Origin: Lepidurus packardi
Taxonomy: Eukaryota; Arthropoda; Branchiopoda; Notostraca; Triopsidae
DNA length: 64,000 nucleotides
NCBI GenBank assembly: GCA_023053545.1
Contig: JAKZAN010000004.1
Span: forward strand, 4,836,001-4,900,000
Reading direction: 5' to 3'
The stretch's first letter is position 1, and every line of letters starts with the position of its first letter. The translations under genes were made by a program, and so were the position numbers. Of the stretch, positions 61,101 to 64,000 are shown in pieces. The notes beneath the pieces are model-generated. The model was given only the letters and a program-made list of their open reading frames with translations, made no database searches and was not told the origin of the DNA.

Positions 61101-64000
61101 TTTTTTGGCAAGCGCGCTTATTGAAGACAAACGAATAATTAAGGCTCCGTGCAACTGTCAGGATTTATCTGGTGCAGGTGTTAGGTACTAGGAATTCATT
61201 TTGTTGAGAGAAGCGACATGTACGGACCAGTAAAACGCTCCAAGCTGAACACCGAGGGAATCGCAGACTCAATTCAAATCAAGTTTTGGATATCACGGTG
61301 CCATCGCCGCACCATATACATAAATAGCGTTAAGGTAATTGCCCTTATCACATACCTGTTTTGTTCCCACGCATATAGAGACGTTGGCTATCTCAAAAGT
61401 GATATAAATAGTCCAAAATAAGAAAAAGAAAAAATACAGAAAAGCAAAACCTGCAGTATAAAAGACTGACTTGTTATTAACCCATTAAGGGTTTGGGTGT
61501 GTAGAACAGCTGCCTGTTCTTCCTATACCAAATGTCAAGTCTTTCACGAAATTGGTAAATATCACTACAAATAGAAATGTCAGCTGTAACGGCGTACAAA
61601 AATGCAACCACCTTCACTCTCTTCCAAAAGCTGGGACAAAGGACAATTGCGGTATGCAAATCAACGTCGAAGCTCGGGAATGACCTTCGATCCTCGTTTT
61701 CCACAGGTGCACATGTAATCTGACGGCTTTTTTGGATTTTGGATGGCTCTACGAACTTACCTATATTGTTAAGCTCTGGAATCCGACAGTATAAACTTAG
61801 TAACCTCTCTCCAAACCTTTAAAAGGAATGCACCTGCCTCTGAGACCTAAAGAAGCTAGGCAATTTTCCATATCAATTGCATCTCAAATTAAGGAATGGA
61901 ACGGCGTGACGTTTACAACGATGGATGATTGCTTCATGGCGAGTCTCTGTATCATACACACATACACTTTATGGGTTGAGAGAGCGCAGCTAAACCAAAA
62001 GCCCCCCTCAAATTACAGTGCAGCGTGTAATCACGTACATTTTTGGGTTAAGAAGGACGAACTAGACAACAGACGGCATGACTTTCGAAAAAGTCAACAG
62101 GTGAGAAAACGAATAAATAATAATATAAAGACGACCGGATCTAGCATTGCTGTATGTTTTTTCTCCCTTTTTTGGTTTTAAACAAGAAAGAGAGTGCCTA
62201 TAACAATAGTGTAAGGTTTTTGGACTTTGCAGTTTGTTCGTGATTTTTCTCTAGGTCATTGGATCAGTCCGTCAGCAGGTAAGGTTTTCTTTTCTTTCGT
62301 ATGCCTTGGTTACTTATGAATCGCATTGTGGTTGCAGATGTTAGATGGACGCAGGAATGTTGCGCCCGTAGCTTCCACTCTATCCGTAAGCACAGATGGT
62401 TCCAAGGACGGAAATCCCTTCGCGGTGACACCTTCCCTAAGCCAATAAAAAATAATAAAGGAAAAAAAATACCAAGACGAAATTCCCTTACAATCCAGTG
62501 GAGAAGGAAAATGCTCATAATTAATGAGGAATTCAACAACAACAACAAAATCCGTGAGTATACAGCATCTGACAAGAGTTTCGAGAGCGGTGTGCTTACT
62601 TTCCAACACGGGGACCATAGCAAGTAACACTCTACCCACAAAAGGCAAAAGAGTTAAGGCCGCTTTTACTTTAATCGTTACTAACGAGACACTGATAAAC
62701 TGACAGATCATACGTTTTACCTTGACCAGAACGTAAACGCTGTGCGCTGACGCTTCTGCTCTGGGGTACAAGCGTTTACTCCCGATACCAGCGTTTACTC
62801 CAGATACCAGCGCGGCGTCGAGGTAGAAATTCCGACAAGCTCACCTGGAAAAAAAGGCCTAGCAATCTGTGCGCACATCCGACTTGTTTGATTTCCGATC
62901 TACAAGCTACTTCCTGTCCCCTTCCTGATAATCACAGCTGCTCTTCCGCGAAAAAACACAATCATCAAACCTTCGCACTTCCGAACTGTACTGACTTTAC
63001 CCATACTACCCATACGGTTCCGGCCTTATCGTTCTTTCTCCTTCGTCTTTTGGAAATTATTTGCTTTAGGTAAAAAAAAAAGCCGACTTTATTGTTTCCG
63101 AACAGAAGTTATGTCTATAACAACCTCTGTCGAACTGCCAACAACCACATAGTTGGCTACCGGAGTTTTGCTCGGTATTGTATCTCTTGGATCACAGCTG
63201 TCCTTGCTTCAGCAGTTCAGAAAGCTCTGTGTTACTGCTAAAAGTGTGCGAAAAGGGAAAGTAACACGGGGGCAAGCTATCAGCTAATTTGTAATATGCT
63301 TTTCAAGCACATTTTAAGTGAATATACCATCCCAACGCCTTCAGCACCCAAAATCAAATCCAAAACCAAAACCGCAGTCACACCTGGCTATAGATCCCAA
63401 GCAAATCAAAACCATCATACACTCGCTTTCCTTCACTTTTATGGTTAGAACTTTACTCGTGATGTGGGCCATTACTTGCAAAAAAACGTGCTTAACAATA
63501 ATCCAAGCATTTTAACAATGGACGCAGTCAACTGCTGTTGTGAGTTTCGTGTTTTTGCCAGCTTGGTCGAACCCACATACCCAAAACAACAACGATATAA
63601 CCCCTTCTGTCAAAAAGGCTTTGCAATGAGCTAAAACGCACTTTCCCCTGCACGAACGAGCACCATAACAATGACACACATACCTGGGACAGACAGCAAT
63701 CATTCATTGCCCTATTAAGGTTTTGTAAGTTTTCTATGAAATCGTTTACATACCCTTAAAACCCTAGCGAAAAATCTCCCTAAATCTCTTTTTCACTCCC
63801 CCCCCAAAAAAAAAAATTAACACAAGAGGGGTCTTCTTCAAAAACGCCCCTTTTGGCCCATTGAAAGCGGGTAGTACTGTTGGTCAATAGTTAAAAGCAT
63901 TGAAGACCCGGGTTACACCAAAACTATGGAACTATTATAAAAGGCTACGAAGAAAGAAAATAAAAAAAGACCTAAAGGAATGTCATCAAACCTCACCTGT
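58127..64000. other. Intergenic, no supported gene
   Basis: Contains CT/GA simple repeats (58558-58585, 59838-59851, 60310-60326), TATA-like words (for example 60463-60470) and two CACGTG sites near 60571 and 60665. The longest frames (up to 153 codons, minus strand near 62310-62771) overlap open frames on the other strand and have no recognisable domain. Confidence 0.4.

Noticed and set aside
62310-62771. 153-codon minus-strand frame
   Set aside because: Mirrors a 108-codon plus-strand frame in the same DNA; no family resemblance.

Overview
The window looks like arthropod nuclear DNA, most likely from a small-genome crustacean such as Daphnia. The assignment rests on very short introns (about 50-110 nt), arthropod genes (dumpy, extramacrochaetae), an Inr+DPE core promoter and CCTAA-type repeat tracts. 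The species is an inference.

Layout. (1) 66-17897, plus strand: the 3' part of dumpy (dpy), a giant apical extracellular-matrix protein of EGF-like and DPY modules ending in a ZP domain, furin site, membrane helix and short cytoplasmic tail. Its centre is an array of eight near-identical three-exon cassettes. (2) About 19.4-23.8 kb: a rearranged locus. A consensus Inr+DPE promoter precedes two ~0.99-kb inverted arms around a ~1.17-kb spacer. The spacer carries the first WD40 exons of a NEDD1/Grip71-like gene; each arm carries the C-terminal half of apparently the same gene, in opposite orientations. The WD40 part has a frameshift and lacks most blades, so this copy is probably a pseudogene or a hairpin-RNA locus. 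(3) 26055-38439, minus strand: CC2D2A, a ciliary transition-zone protein. I resolve 21 phase-consistent exons (about 1571 residues). A consensus RFX X-box lies about 160 bp upstream of the start codon, beyond a 4.7-kb first long intron. (4) 38.6-54.8 kb: a large stretch without convincing genes, with clustered CACGTG sites and GA/CT tracts. (5) 54799-55314, minus strand: an Id-type HLH gene, extramacrochaetae (emc), with a TATA box. (6) 55.5-64 kb: again no supported gene, except a second copy of a dispersed repeat that also sits inside a CC2D2A intron.

The three intact genes are functionally unrelated (apical matrix attachment, cilium gate, HLH repressor). There is no operon logic. The noncoding blocks flanking emc are best read as candidate regulatory territory of a developmental gene in an otherwise compact genome.
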